64,000 bases of DNA from positions 124,001-188,000 of the forward strand of contig JAMZAV010000309.1 in NCBI GenBank assembly GCA_024449915.1. The letters are read 5' to 3'. The notes below the pieces were generated by a model that searched no databases, had not been told where the DNA came from, and worked only from the letters and a program-made list of their open reading frames with translations. Shown in pieces: positions 10,159 through 22,169 of the stretch (positions are counted from its first letter, which is position 1; every line of letters begins with the position of its first letter). A program made the translations under genes and the position numbers. This DNA is from Sweltsa coloradensis. Taxonomy: Eukaryota > Arthropoda > Insecta > Plecoptera > Chloroperlidae.

Positions 10159-10927
10159 GGATGAGCGTAGCGAGCGTAGCGAGCGAAGCGAAGATTCCAT
10201 TTCACTACACTGGAACACACACTACACATGTTTTTTTTTCTTTCTTTCTTTTTTTTTGTATTTTTGTGTGTTTGTTAACACGATTCCGGCTAAATCGATA
10301 CTCCGATTGCGATGAAATTTTATAGAGGCCTTCGAAATCTCTGAACTTATAACTGCCACGTTTTTCAGCGCAATCAGTAAATTTTTTCTTATAAAAAACG
10401 CAATTTTACGATTTTTTTCGATTTTTTTTAAATTTCTTCAACTTATAACACCTACATGCTTTATTCGATTGTAATGATTTTTCACAGAACCTTAATTTTA
10501 TGAATTAAGATATTCGTGTGAAATTTGAGCGTAATCGAAAAATTATTTCTCATGAAAATCGAAATTTGCGGGTTTTTTCTTTTTTTAAAACAATTCTTTG
10601 ACTTATAACACCTACATGCTTTATCCTATTGTAATGATTTTTTCACAGAACCTTAATTTCATGAATTAATGTACTCGAGTTAAATTTGAGTGAAATCGAT
10701 TAATTATTTCTTATGAAAATTGCAATTACAAGTTTTTATTTTTTTTAAATTACGATTTATTAAAAAAATAAGTTAATTTTTTATTATTAATTAATTTAAT
10801 TAAAAAAATTCTAACGACTAAGTAATAATTTTTTCACAGAACAACAGAAAATCCGCTTAACACATGGCGGCTCAATGCACCAATTACGCTCATCCAACAA
10901 CGCGGCGGGACTTAAGCGTTTTCCTAG
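10159..10927 (+). mobile_element. Family B Helentron-like element (B2)
   Basis: Complete copy of about 770 bp. The head is GGATGAGCGTAGCGAGCG with repeated GAGCG units, then ATTCCATTTCACTACACTGG and a T-rich tract. The interior has AGGCCTTCGAAATCTCTGAA and two copies of the ACACCTACATGCTTTAT block. The 3' end has ATTACGCTCATCCAA (13-bp match to the 5' tip with TT), the AACGC/GCGTT hairpin and the type I tip TTTTCCTAG, then T. Confidence 0.9.
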
Positions 10928-12016
10928 TATGTAAATAAACACTATTATAGTTTAAAGACATTGTATCAGAACAGATAACACATAACAACAGATTACAGCA
11001 AAGCGAGTAAAGTGTCAACATTGCGCCATTTTCGTCAAGTAGCGGTAAAGAAGTTGGCATGAAGTTATGTTTACACAATTATTACACAGTTTATGTAGTA
11101 CTTATGTAACGTTGTTGCAAATAACTCGAAAATCAATGGATGGATGCCCGGCCACGTAAGCTATAGGCCCACACACTGCTTTGTAGCGTTATCGTTTAAA
11201 TTACATGGGTACAACCGAAGATATGAAGATATACAACGCAAGGATTTTTCAGCCAGGGATGTGCCGTATCACATGATAACATAGTAAATTCTATTCACAA
11301 AAGTATCAAATTATCATATTTCCCCTTCAATGGAAATTCGATGTTATATTCTAGGCATATTTTGAAAAGGTAAACAGAGGTGATAGAGCTTGGAGTAAGA
11401 AATCCACCCATCAGGGGGGCCCAATACAAAAATTTGTAAAAAAAAAAAAAAAACGGCAGCCAAGCTCTCCTTCAAAAGTCGTTCGGCTGTGAATGCTGTG
11501 AGCCAAGCATTTCATTATTCTCCTAGTTTCGCATTGAAAAGAAGTAAAATCATTTCGCCTGTTGACGAGCGCCAAGCCAACCATTTTCGTGGTAAAAAAA
11601 AGTCAAAATTTTAAACTCAAAATAATAAAAAAAATTACTTGGCCATTGAATTTGGTTCATTACGAGAACTCTAAAAAGTCAATGGCCAAGATATTTTTTT
11701 ATTATGATTTTTAATTTTAAAATTTTGACTTTTTTACCAATAAAAAAAATGTTTGGGCCGTAATTGGTCATGATCTAACTCTTTACAAAGTCGCAATAGG
11801 GATTTTTTGAATGAATTTGTTCAACTTTACTTTTCACAGCAAAGGCGAAGTTGCGTGTCAAAGGCATGATCTTACTTTTTTATTGGGGGGGGAGGGATAT
11901 CAATTTTGTATTTCTTATATCAAGCTAAATACGAGAAAGGTTAGATGGTAAGAACAAACTACTTTTTCAATTTTTGTTTTGGGCGGTGAGTTGGCAACAT
12001 CTTGTTGTTGTCATTT
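10928..12016. other. Gene-free stretch
   Basis: No supported gene. Contains a run of A at about 11440, an imperfect inverted repeat at 11591-11738 and a G run at 11886-11895. Confidence 0.5.
11591..11738. repeat. Imperfect inverted repeat
   Basis: Left arm GGTAAAAAAAAGTCAAAATT through TTGGCCATTGA; right arm TCAATGGCCAAGATA through AATTTTGACTTTTTTACC. The arms are about 55-60 bp with a loop of about 35 bp. Could be a small MITE or a fold-back remnant. No flanking duplication seen. Confidence 0.7.
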
Positions 12017-12532
12017 GGGTGAATGACAGCGAAACTTAGATTTTATGCCCACACCAAAAATTGTCAGTGTCTCTTTTTTGTTTTTTGTAATTTTGTTGCT
12101 TTACAGCAAACTGTATATGAGCGACTGATGTCAATAGTAGAGGGACCCTCAAAATTTGCTTGGACTGTCCGTTTTTTTTGGGTACATTCGAAGAATGTTC
12201 TCTTACGTGCAAACGCATATGCGATCTTGATGAAAATTGGAGGGGACCTTCAAAATCTCTGAACTTAGACCTGCCACGTTTTAAAGTACAATCGAAGAAA
12301 TATTTCTCATGAATATGTTGGTGATGTAGTACCTTGTGAAAGAAAAAGTTGAAAAAGTTAGCCAGAATCCATGGAATAAAGGTTTTAATATGAGTTCAGA
12401 AACATGACAACAATCACCTACAATGCGTTCAAAAAACACTTGCAAAAGTAAAGAGATCCCACGCATACTAAAAACTTACAAAAAAGCTCATCCATCAATG
12501 AGACTAAAAAAAGCGTTTGCGAAGTTTCATAG
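12017..12532 (+). mobile_element. Family A element, degraded (A4)
   Basis: The 5' head is barely recognisable (TTGGGTGAATGACAGCGAAA). From about 12200 on it follows family A closely (GCGATCTTGATGAAAATTGG, then GGTACTACATCACC reversed, AATGCGTTCAAAAA), with an internal deletion of the ACGATTTTTTTCG tract. The 3' end has GCTCATCCATCAATGAG with a damaged hairpin and a tip GCGAAGTTTCATAG. Confidence 0.7.
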
Positions 12533-12591
12533 AAAAAATAAGTGGTGACATTTTATTAATTATTTTAAAATAAAAAATGAGTAAAATAGTT

Positions 12592-13152
12592 GGATGAGCG
12601 AAGCGAAGACTTCAATTTCACTGACCCCCAAAATATTAGCTCGGGTGTTTTTTTTTTGTCTGTTTGTTCGCTCTCTACCGGGCAAACGGCAAATGCGATC
12701 TTAATAAAAATTGGAGAGGACCTTCGAAATCTCTACCACCCTGCCACGTTTTTGGGTACAATCGAAGAAATATTTCTCATGAATATCGTACTTTCACGGT
12801 TTTTTCCGATTTGTCAGTGCGATATTTTCGTGACATTTGGTCCGATTCTGACCAAACAAGTGGGGCTACAACGTTTATATTTTACATGGACATTAAGTTA
12901 ATGGTAATGTATTGCTTTTAGAAAGAAAACGATGAAAAAGTTACCCAGAATCCATATAAATAATGGTTTTAATATAAGTTTTTTAGGTATATAATAACAA
13001 CTAACAAGTCACAATAGAAATTTGACAACAATCACCTACAATGCGTTCAAAAAGCACTTGCAAAAGTAAAGAGATCCCACGCAAACTAAAAACTTACAAA
13101 ACAGCTCATCCTTCAACGCGACTAAAAAAAGCGTTCGCGAAGCAGCCTATAG
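12592..13152 (+). mobile_element. Family A Helentron-like element (A5)
   Basis: Complete copy following A4 by 59 bp. The flank is AGTT, then GGATGAGCGAAGCGAAGACT. The 3' side has GCTCATCCTTCAACGCG, the hairpin, and a type II tip altered to GCGAAGCAGCCTATAG, then T. Confidence 0.85.
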
Positions 13153-15129
13153 TATTAATAATTTTATGCTCATCATTGCCTTGTTTGTGCCTTGTTTGGA
13201 CCAGGATAGAATTTGAGCCAGGGTATTCTTCTGCCGATCGTACGAGGCGAGAAAAGAGATAAAGTTCATCTCGTAAGCATCAGCTATAGTAAATAGGGGA
13301 GTTGACAGCCCCCCTCCCCCCCTCCACTTGTCCTCGACGATCTCCTCGATGACAAAATTCGATAGTACGCACAGCGCGGTTTTTTAATCGATGCGCCATC
13401 CCTACCACACTCAACTGTGTTCGGAATCTTACTCGTTTATTCTTTTTTCTACTAGTTTTAATCTGTGTCTTAGTATTTTGAATTAAAACTTTCTCGTACA
13501 AGTTTAAAGGTGAGATCAAACAGTGAAAATAACGTTATCAGTAAACAATAAAGTCCACATTTTGTTACGAGCAAAACCACGATCCACAAACCACTTCTCA
13601 TTCCCATTCTTTTCAAACTTCACCGTTTATTAATCACCAACTCATTCTCACAGACTGAACTTCTTTTCAAGAAAACATTCGATTCTCTTATTAAATCCTG
13701 ATTTTACTTTAGTTAAAAATATTACGAATAAGCTCCATAATAGAATATTACTTTCTCAGAGGAACCAAGTAATAAAAGCAATATTTACTCTTTATTTTAA
13801 AAATCAAGAAGTCACAACAGTTCACAGAAAAACTGTCGCTTGGCGACGTTCTTGCATTAAAATGCTCTTAACTTTAATTGACAGTGAGGAATTTAATAAC
13901 AAGTAAGGCAATTTTCATATCTCGTCCTTTGCGACGTCATGTGATTCAAATTAGATCTATGTGCATTCACGGTAAAACGTCGGTCGAGTATATAATAATG
14001 AATAGGGAACTATTATCTTTGATAATTAACGACCATTGTAATGATGGCAATAATGATTTCTTTCAGTATTAAGAGTATAAATATTTAGAAATTTATCTCA
14101 TCATTATAACGATTAAAACAAAGAATGACGGGTGAAGCCTTTGCTATTCAGCCAATCACATGGGAGGTTAAAGAATGTTACCGTTTTTGTGTATTAATTT
14201 ACTTACAAAAGCGTATTTAAAGTTACATTTTGTGTTTATCTAGGTAATAGTAATAATTTGCATAAAAAGTATTTTATAAAAAACAAAACGTTTTCTTCAT
14301 TGTAATACAATTATTGTATTACAATACACAAATTGTGGAAAAAACATTGTTTTGAACTAGCAAAGTTTTCTGTTTTTTTAGAAATTAACGACCCAGAAGG
14401 CAATAGTAAATTCATTCATAAACAACAATGTTTAAGTCTCTTTGACGTCATTGTTTATTTTAAAATAAAAGGGAAGAGCGGTAGGGTGAAAACATGTTCT
14501 TATAATGATATTGGGTAAGCGTCCTGCAATTTAATAAAATCCAATATAGGCCGGTTTCCTGTTTTTTTTTTAACGAAAGATCTACTTAAATTTTCTGTTC
14601 GCGCTAACATTTGAATCAGTTATATAAAATATGAATGTAATAACGTGGATTGTAATATAAATGCAAAAAAAGTTAATACATAAAATAAAATAAAGCTGAA
14701 GAAATTATTAAAATAAAGGTAGAGCGATGGAATAATTGGGCGTATATATAACAAGATATAATATTCTCTCTCTGGAATTGGTTGGTATTTGCCATAATTG
14801 GGAGGAGATAATAATATAGCATCTACCCTATTAGCGTTGAGTGACTAATATATAGAAGACGGTAGAAGTAGCAAGTTTATTTAGCAAATTAGCTATTTTT
14901 CACATGTTCATTGTAAAATACATTCTAGGAACACCACTAGTACCTATTATACCGGCACAGTGTACAATCATTCTATCAACATACATCATCTATGCACTTA
15001 TATATCAATGACAACATTACAATTTAATAATGAAGTTGTCTACACATAAAATAGATGATGTACAAATTAAACTTTAAAATTGCCATTCTACTAATTGTCC
15101 CAGAATCCCTGGCTTTCATAAGACAATGG
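13153..15129. other. Gene-free stretch
   Basis: No supported gene. Contains a C-rich run near 13309-13323. The rest is A+T-rich. Short open frames (for example 13878-14072) have no recognisable domain. Confidence 0.5.
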
Positions 15130-15391
15130 GATCATTTTTTTTCTTTTATGAGCCTACAGCAAGCCCTCAGAACCCTTTGACACATGACATGTCTTTTATG
15201 GGTTGTGGAATTCTATTATATATTTTCATACCTTTTATTAAAAATGGTGCTATCTCCATATTTAGTTGAGGTTTATTTCACAACAGTTTTATTTTTCTTT
15301 GTACCTCTTGTATTATGTGTATGAGTAACATTGCTTATACTTAATTTATTACTGAGGTATTCTGGTGCCAGTCCTTTATGTAATCTAATTA
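15130..15391 (-). pseudogene. LINE-type retrotransposon ORF, C-terminal piece
   Basis: On the minus strand the first part reads LHKGLAPEYLSNKLSISN, then HTHNTRGTK: the GLAPEYL and HNTR motifs seen near the C-terminus of many non-LTR retrotransposon reverse transcriptase proteins. After a stop and a frame change it continues with IYNRIPQPIKDM, matching the usual 'WN.LP..I' end block. It is the downstream part of the pieces at 15836-16006 and 16769-17300, separated from them by element B3. Decayed and not functional. Confidence 0.75.
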
Positions 15392-15835
15392 CTAGGAAGC
15401 TTCGCAAATGCTTTTTTAGGCGCGTTGTTGGATGAGCGTAATTTTTTTTAACGAAAAGCGTAAAATTGCGATTTTCATGAGAAATTATTTTTCGATTGCG
15501 CTCAAATTTTACACCAATATATAAATTCATAAAATTAAGGTTCTGTGAAAAAATCATTACAATCTGATAAAAAATGTAGTTGTTATAAGTCGAAGAAATG
15601 TTTTAAAAATCGTAAAATTGCGATTTTCATGAGAAATAATTTTTCGATTGCGCTCAAAAACGTGGCAGTTTTTGGTTCAGAGATTTCGAAGGCCTCCATA
15701 AAATTTCATCACAATTGGAGTATCGGTTTAGCCGGAATCGTGCTAACAGTCGCACAATAATACAGAAAAAGAAAAAAAAACATTCCGGATTTTTTTCTCC
15801 AGTGTAGTGAAATGGAATCTTTGCTACGCTAATCC
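15392..15835 (-). mobile_element. Family B element inside the LINE remnant (B3)
   Basis: Reversed, about 444 bp, with a shortened interior (only one AATCATTACAATC block). The 3' tip is type II (GCGAAGCTTCCTAG with an AAATGC variant). The 5' head GGATTAGCGTAGC lacks the long GAGCG repeats. It splits the LINE frame between the NTYTY and HKGLAPEYL blocks. Confidence 0.85.
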
Positions 15836-16006
15836 AATAAAAGTAAGTGTAGGTATTTAGTAAGATCCTATCTCTAATATTCAACCACGAAATGCCATCA
15901 TACATTTGTTTTATTGGTGTAAATCTGTTAACCTGAAGAATAAAACGCACTGCTTTGTTTTGTTGCTTTTGCAGTGCTTGTGCTTCTATTTCATTATTAT
16001 TTAATA
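15836..16006 (-). pseudogene. LINE-type retrotransposon ORF, middle piece
   Basis: On the minus strand: ALQKQQNKAVRFILQVNR, then PIKQMYDGISWLNIRDRI and LLNTYTY. The LQK.QNKA.R.I block followed by W...R is a conserved segment C-terminal to the palm in CR1/jockey-like and related non-LTR elements. It is bounded on both sides by family B insertions and is in a compatible frame with both neighbours when the insertions are removed. Confidence 0.8.
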
Positions 16007-16768
16007 CTAGGAAAACGCTTAAGTCCCGCCGCGTTGTTGGATGAGCGTAATTGGTGCATTGAGCTGCCATGTGTTACGCGGATTTTCTGTTGTTCTGTGA
16101 AAAAATTATTCGAAGTCGAAGATTTTTTTTAATTAAATTAAATAAAATAAAAAATTAACTTAATTTTTTTAATAAATCGTAATTTAAAAAAAAAAAAAAT
16201 CGTAAAATTGCAATTTTCATAAGAAATAATTATTCGATTGCGCTCAAATTTAACACGAGTATATAAATTCATGAAATTAAGGTTCTGTGAAAAAATCATT
16301 ACAATAGGATAAAGCATGTAGGTGTTATAAGTCAAAGAATTGTTTTAAAAAAGAAAAAACCCGTAAAATTTCGATTTTCATGAGAAAATAATTTTTCGAT
16401 TACGCTCAAATTTCACACGAATATCTTAATTCATAAAATTAAGGTTCTGTGAAAAAATCATTACAATCGGATAAAGCGTGTAGGTGTTATAAGTCGAAGA
16501 AATTTGTAAAAAATCGAAAAAAATCGTAAAATTGCGTTTTTTATAAGAAAAAATTTCCCGATTGCGCTCAAAAACGTGGAAGTTCTTTGTTCAGAGATTT
16601 CGAAGGCCTTCATAAAATTTCATTGCAATCGGAGTATCGGTTTAGCCGGAATCGTGCTAACAGACACACAATAATACACACAAAAAGAAAGAAAGAAGAA
16701 AAAACATTCCGGATTTTTTTCTCCGGTGTAGTGAAATGGAATCTTCTCTTCGCTCGCTATGCTCATCT
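16007..16768 (-). mobile_element. Family B element inside the LINE remnant (B4)
   Basis: Reversed complete copy of about 762 bp, very similar in layout to B2. The 3' end has ATTACGCTCATCCAA, the hairpin and the type I tip. The 5' head is AGATGAGCATAGCGAGCG. Interrupts the LINE frame just after a DYCSS motif. Confidence 0.9.
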
Positions 16769-17300
16769 AAAAAACAAAAACACTACTGCAATAATCAATG
16801 TATGGTGCAATAATAGATTGGTATAACTTTATTTTTGATTCAATATACAGACACTGACTAAAAAAGCCAACTTTCCTTGAAATTCCCATTATAACGTTTG
16901 TGATTTAACTCTTGAGTCTAATGTTACACCAAAGTATTTCACATTATCAACCACCTCAATCTCCATATTATCAATTTTAATCCTTACTTCACTCAATTCT
17001 TTTTTCCATTTGAGTGATACAGTTTTAGAACATAGAATTAGTGCTTTAGATTTAGCAGGATTAACTTTCATTTTATTTTCTAGAAACCACAATTCAATTT
17101 GCCTCACATCTTCATTCAACTTTGCATGTATTTCATATAAGTCAGTACCACTGATACTAATAACAATGTCATCTGCATATATAAATAATTTGCAGTGTTT
17201 AAGAATCTTAACTATGTCATTAATGAAAAGTAAAAAAAAGCAATAAGCGTATGCTACCTTGCGCCACCACCAAAATGATTAATACAATGTGTTGCGAATT
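16769..17300 (-). pseudogene. LINE-type retrotransposon reverse transcriptase fragment
   Basis: Minus strand. A VAQGSI block (RT motif B, frame-shifted) is followed by FIYADDIVISISGTDL, where YADD is the reverse transcriptase catalytic box. Then come ELWFLENKMKVNPAKSKAL (the K.N..K motif), VKYFGVTLDS (the K.LG..LD block) and, after a frame change, IAPYIDYCSS. The domain order is that of the RT palm and thumb of CR1/jockey/RTE-like elements. Upstream parts of the RT and any endonuclease are missing. Broken by frame changes near 17230 and 16890. Continues at 15836-16006. Confidence 0.85.
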
Positions 17301-17378
17301 ATTTTTTTATAAATTCTTCTCAACAATCTGTTAATTAACTAACTAAGCTCTTTTGGGTACTCTCATTTACCCGTAATT

Positions 17379-17955
17379 GGATGAGCGAAGCGAAGACTTC
17401 AATTTCACTGACCCCCCAAATTTAGCTCCAATGTTTTTTGTGTTTTTTTTTGTATTTTTGTCTGTTTGTTAGCAGGATTCCGGGCAAACGGCTAAGCGAT
17501 CTTGATGAAAATTGGAGGGGACCTTCGAAATCTCTAAACTTAGAGGTGTATTGTTTTTGGGTACAATCGAAGAAATATTTCTCATGAATACTGTACTTTT
17601 ACGATTTTTTTCGATTTTTAGTGCGATATTTTCGTGTCATTTGGGCCGATTCTGACCAAACGGGTGGGGCTACAACGTTCATATTATACATGGACATTAA
17701 GGTTATGGTAATGTAGTACCTTTTGAAAGAAAAAGTTGGAAAAATTAGCCAGAATCCATAGAAATAAAGCTTTTAATATAAGTTTTTTTACGGTAAATAA
17801 TAACATTTGACAAGTAACAGTAGAAACTTGACAACAATCACCAACAATGCATAGGCAGCAAAGCAAAACACTTGCAAAAGTAAAGATATCCCACGCAAAC
17901 TTAAAACTTAAAAAAGCTCATCCATCAACGCGGCGGGACTTTAGCGTTTTCCTAG
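17379..17955 (+). mobile_element. Family A Helentron-like element (A6)
   Basis: Complete copy of about 577 bp with an intact head (AATT, then GGATGAGCGAAGCGAAGACT) and an intact type I 3' end (hairpin with ACTTTA, TTTTCCTAG, then T). One of the best-preserved A copies in the window and similar to A1. Confidence 0.9.
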
Positions 17956-18497
17956 TTGTAATGTACATAACTATGAAGAATATCTTTCTATGTACCCTTT
18001 TGTACAACCAATTTTTCATAAATTTTTGTTTTATATTTGTAATTTTATTTATTTCTTTAACAATTGTACTTTGTACTCTCTGATTAGTATGCTGGATCCC
18101 CATGGTCTTCCAATTTCAATTGGCCAGCAATCAATAAATATTTAATTTACTCTTAGTACTGCCTATTAAAGGTTTGTGTCCGGTCCTTGATTAATGTTTG
18201 CTACAATGTTGCCCTGTGATGTGATTGGAACGTAAAGCTGGTCCTATGCTGTTGTAGAACGTTATTGGGACTTCAGCTCCATTTTCATTTTTCCACTTGC
18301 CATTTCTTTGCTTCCCAAGTAGCTGAAAGTGAACAAATAATATGTTTTTCTCCCTAGGATTGCAGACGTCCCGATTTCAGGTGTGGGGTTGTGTCCCGCG
18401 TCCCGATTTGTTTTGTGTTGGGACATATGGATGCTGTCCCGATTTTATTTTAAATATCGCAACTAATAATATTACAAAAGAGATTTGCCTTTTTATT
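17956..18497. other. Gene-free stretch with GTCCCGATTT repeats
   Basis: No supported gene. Three copies of GTCCCGATTT lie between about 18369 and 18450, resembling subterminal repeats of a DNA transposon, but no terminal repeat was found. Confidence 0.45.
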
Positions 18498-18891
18498 GAG
18501 CGAGCGAAGCGAGCGTCTCCACTTGACTCTTATGGCTAGAATGTCTTTTTTTTCTGTTACTGCTTCAGTACAGGTCGCACCGTTTCTCTGATCAACCTGA
18601 AATTTTTCACACATGTACATACCACCTAGGCGGGTTGCTGTATAGTTTTTGAACAAAATCCGATCGTTGGTTATATAAAAATAAAAAAATCTTCCGATCG
18701 TTATGAAATTTTGCAGGGTCAATAAGTACAACATTCTCTCCTATTTTACAAATTTTCAGCTAAATCGGTCAAGACCTTAAGGACTTATTGCTGGTATGTA
18801 ACATTATGGGAATGTCGTACTTGGGTCGTTGTTCTTGTTGCACGTACCGGTGCTCGCTCAACAACGCGACGGGACTTTAGCGTTTTCCTAG
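18498..18891 (+). mobile_element. Family E Helentron-like element (E1)
   Basis: About 394 bp. The 5' flank TT is followed by GAGCGAGCGAAGCGAGCGTC. The 3' side has GCTCGCTCAA (10-bp reverse complement of TTGAGCGAGC), then the AACGC/GCGTT hairpin and TTTTCCTAG, then A. The interior is unrelated to A-D, apart from a TTATGAAATTTTGCAGG tract similar in style to the B tract. Confidence 0.8.
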
Positions 18892-19034
18892 ATTTGTATT
18901 TACTCTTTTCTAACAAGTGTACCATTATCTATTAAAAAGTCTACGATTGCAAAGCAGAAACGTGATGCTAGTCTGAATGTATATATTTATTGCTAAGTAA
19001 TTAGTATAATCTGGGTACAAAAAGTGAAAATTGA

Positions 19035-19053
19035 GGGGGTGGGTGGGGTGGGG
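19035..19053 (+). other. G-quadruplex-type motif
   Basis: Four G runs of 3-5 bases separated by single T bases (GGGGGTGGGTGGGGTGGGG). Short single-base loops favour a stable quadruplex. Stands out in A+T-rich surroundings. Confidence 0.8.
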
Positions 19054-19394
19054 TCCTCCGTCCTTTATATTTTAGAAATTCATGCTGCTTCATGCTTTTT
19101 CACTAATACCGTTCGCTATTAGTCTGTCTAGCGTCAACTGCATTTTGTTGAGATACTAAAATTAAGCGGCTCAGAACCAACCCTGTAGAAGTCAATGCTC
19201 AAAATAGTGGCCAACCAGCGATTGGTTTTTCAAATAAGGACCGCTGCGATGGATGGTCACAATTCTCTCACGATCCACGCAAGCATCGACAAATTAGCAT
19301 GCAAAATCACTGTTATTGTCCATAATAATCCATATTATAATACACAATAAAAAACTTCTGCAGGCCTCCACTACGGATCTGAAAAACTGAAAAC

Positions 19395-19465
19395 CGCCCG
19401 CAGTGGCATACACGATTAGGGCGCTCTACGAGAACGTGGGTTCAAACTTCGAATCACGCATAATG
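19395..19465 (+). repeat. Degenerate tRNA-like tract
   Basis: CCCGCAGTGGCATACACG resembles an A-box region and GTGGGTTCAAACTTCG resembles a B box about 40 bp further on. The cloverleaf is not complete. Possibly a SINE head. Confidence 0.3.
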
Positions 19466-19497
19466 CATTTTTTTTTTACCTTTAGCAACAAAAATTA

Positions 19498-19538
19498 TCA
19501 TCATAATCACCATCATCGTCATCATCATCATCATCATG
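19498..19538. repeat. (CAT)n microsatellite
   Basis: Interrupted ATC/CAT trinucleotide run, pure over its last 18 bases. Confidence 0.9.
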
Positions 19539-22169
19539 AAAGATCGACACCCGGACCTTCTCCATTGAGAGCAGGGTTTCGTGACTCAAATTCCCAATTT
19601 TTCAAGGTTCAAAGTTTAAGGTTACCTCCTCACAATTCCAAGCACGGATAATGCCCGTCCGGTGCTATCAGCATTAGCGAGATGGGGTTGGTACTTCCGT
19701 AGGTTCTTGCCAATATATTCCCCAATCCTTGGTTTGATTGCGAGACTGTCAGTCTAATCGTGATACACGAGGGAACGTGTAGGTTTTTAGAAGAATTTAG
19801 TAGACTCTACCTGGATGTAGGATGTAAAAACTTTAAGGACGCCAAGAGGTGACGCGATTAGAGTTTAAATTAAATGCACTCGAACTAGTGAGATAAACTA
19901 AAAGAAAGGGATGTGATAACAGATAAGTATGCAAAATAGAATGAGATTGCAGATAGGAAGAATATTAAAGTTGGGTAGAATGCGAAGTGCTCGGATTAAA
20001 GGAGACCTTTGTGACGCATACGTGAGTTCTCCAAACGGGATGATGTGAAGAAGGTGTTGTCAGTTAGACGTCGCTTCTGTTGTTTTTGTTTGTGTTTCCG
20101 AGAAACACATTCGTTTTGGACATATTACTTTAGAAAGAAAGACAAGAACTGGAAACAAAACAGGAAAACATTTCAACTTCCAAACCACTCACGTCAACGT
20201 CAGTTCGAAACTTTTTCTAGATATTCAATACAACTAATGATGAGTATTTCGTACGTAAGAATACTTCGATCTGAGCATGCGCTCTCTATCGACAGGCTCG
20301 TGTTTTCTGTCAGAATATTGGCAAATGAACTAAACTGAACCGTTAGATTCGATTTGCAACCCCCACTGAGCTGCTATCTACGCCGACAGTGACGAACGTA
20401 AGGTTCACCAAACGTCGTTTGGGAATAAGAAAAAGCCGTCAAGATAGGAGATTGCATCTTTAAAAAAAAAGCTAGACGCCAAAAAATGCCTCGTGGTGAT
20501 ATTCCAAGAGTATGTTGTGGATGGTTTACAAGTGGATACGATCGTCTATGTCAGGGATGAGTTTACTTTTGTCATAGTTAATCAATATGGTTTCTGCTTA
20601 GATGAAACATTGTGGACTTTTTAAGCAAACTATTTATTGTAATAACATTATTACTTTTTACGATAAGTACATTAAGAACAAAAACCAAAACCGGCCGTAA
20701 TACTTGCAGCAAAGTCTTCGTGTTAGATTACATTCGCAATTTATTACAATTTTATGCATTGCTACTTGCATTTGACTTTCAAAACCTATACAATTGAGAT
20801 TCTAGCTATGGCCATTCAATCATAACAAAAAGTACATCTATGGTGAGCCGCATTGAGAGCAGAATAATAATTATGCTGAGTGGCGTATCAAGTTTATTTA
20901 CACAAAGATCTAAAATATTATGAAATTAAATTGCATTCAATAATCCATTGTCAGGTGACCCTTAAAATTGCATTTAGCTATTTTGTTCCAGAATTCCGTC
21001 GAATAACCTAAACGTGATAAGGAATTTTCAATTTAAGTTTAAATTGAAATCTAGTATAGGTTGAAAGTTATGCAGCTATCAAGATTTCATGGTAATTTAG
21101 AATTCTATACAAGAAACAAAAATAACGTTGATCTAAGAATAAATTGAACATGAAAAGCAATTTTAAATTGTCAGACTCTCCAACAGTTTTAATTATAATC
21201 TTAAATCGACGAAAACCAAAGAAAACGTCTTAACCTATAATAATTGTTGTGCTGTTCCTGTTATATTGTTTGTTTTCTGGTCTCAACCCCATCTTTGAAT
21301 ATATCGTTGCAATCTTTGACAAGTTACAACAATCCGATGCCCTGGGAAAAAAGTTGTTCGTGTAAAGAACGTCTCTATTTAGCAATTGATTTATTTATGT
21401 GCCAGACTGTGCATGGATATACAATTTGCCACCTTTGCAAGAACGCACTACTATAGGTGGGAAATGTTTTGTAAGATACCCGCTGTTAGGGTATACACAT
21501 CAGATTTAACCGGTGTGACCCTCTTCAGGTGACTAACTAGGTAGTACAATTGTAAAGGGATGTTTTCTGAGGGCTATTTAAGAGGACTCAATCCCTTGCA
21601 TTCGCATGAACGACACAGGAAAAACCTCGGGGAAAAACTTCAGTCAGGATTTCCGGTCTCGACGTAATTCGAATGCTTAGCGCTCGAGCCAACACTGTCG
21701 GTTACTAGGTGTATCTCTTCGTTCAAACATAAGTTAAATTTGAATAATGTAAATCGTGGTTAATTGACATAAAATGCTATTTTTCGGCCATGTGTCACCA
21801 TTTACGACAGACAACTTGCAAATTTCGCTTGTGGAGATCTGTTAATTATAGTTTTTGCACGAACTGTGAGCTCTTTGGAGTTTTATCTATTGTTGATGTA
21901 GATATCAAAATAGTCGAGGACGTAAAATCACAGTTCTATTTAAACTTCATGGTAAAATATCAGAGGTGGACAAATGAAGTGTTAACAACAATGTAAGACT
22001 CTTGATTTTGTGGATCTTGCGATTTGGTGAATTTCTAATCAACAAGTCCGTACAACATAAATATGCACAGACACAAGTGAACAGAAAATATGGAGCGAAG
22101 CGTACCATTATTATACATAGTTTGGCGCAGCATTCAGGTCACATTGTTTGTGAAGGTGCTGGGTTTATT

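Larger units (their letters stand above)
18892..22169. other. Gene-free stretch, 3.3 kb
   Basis: No supported gene. Holds a G-quadruplex-type motif (19035-19053), a CAT microsatellite (19498-19538) and a degenerate tRNA-like tract at about 19395-19465. Open frames such as 20045-20338 show no domain. Confidence 0.5.

Noticed and set aside
16889..17119. Possible host gene related to reverse transcriptase
   Set aside because: YADD box, downstream LINE blocks, frame breaks and transposon insertions show that it is a dead retrotransposon piece.
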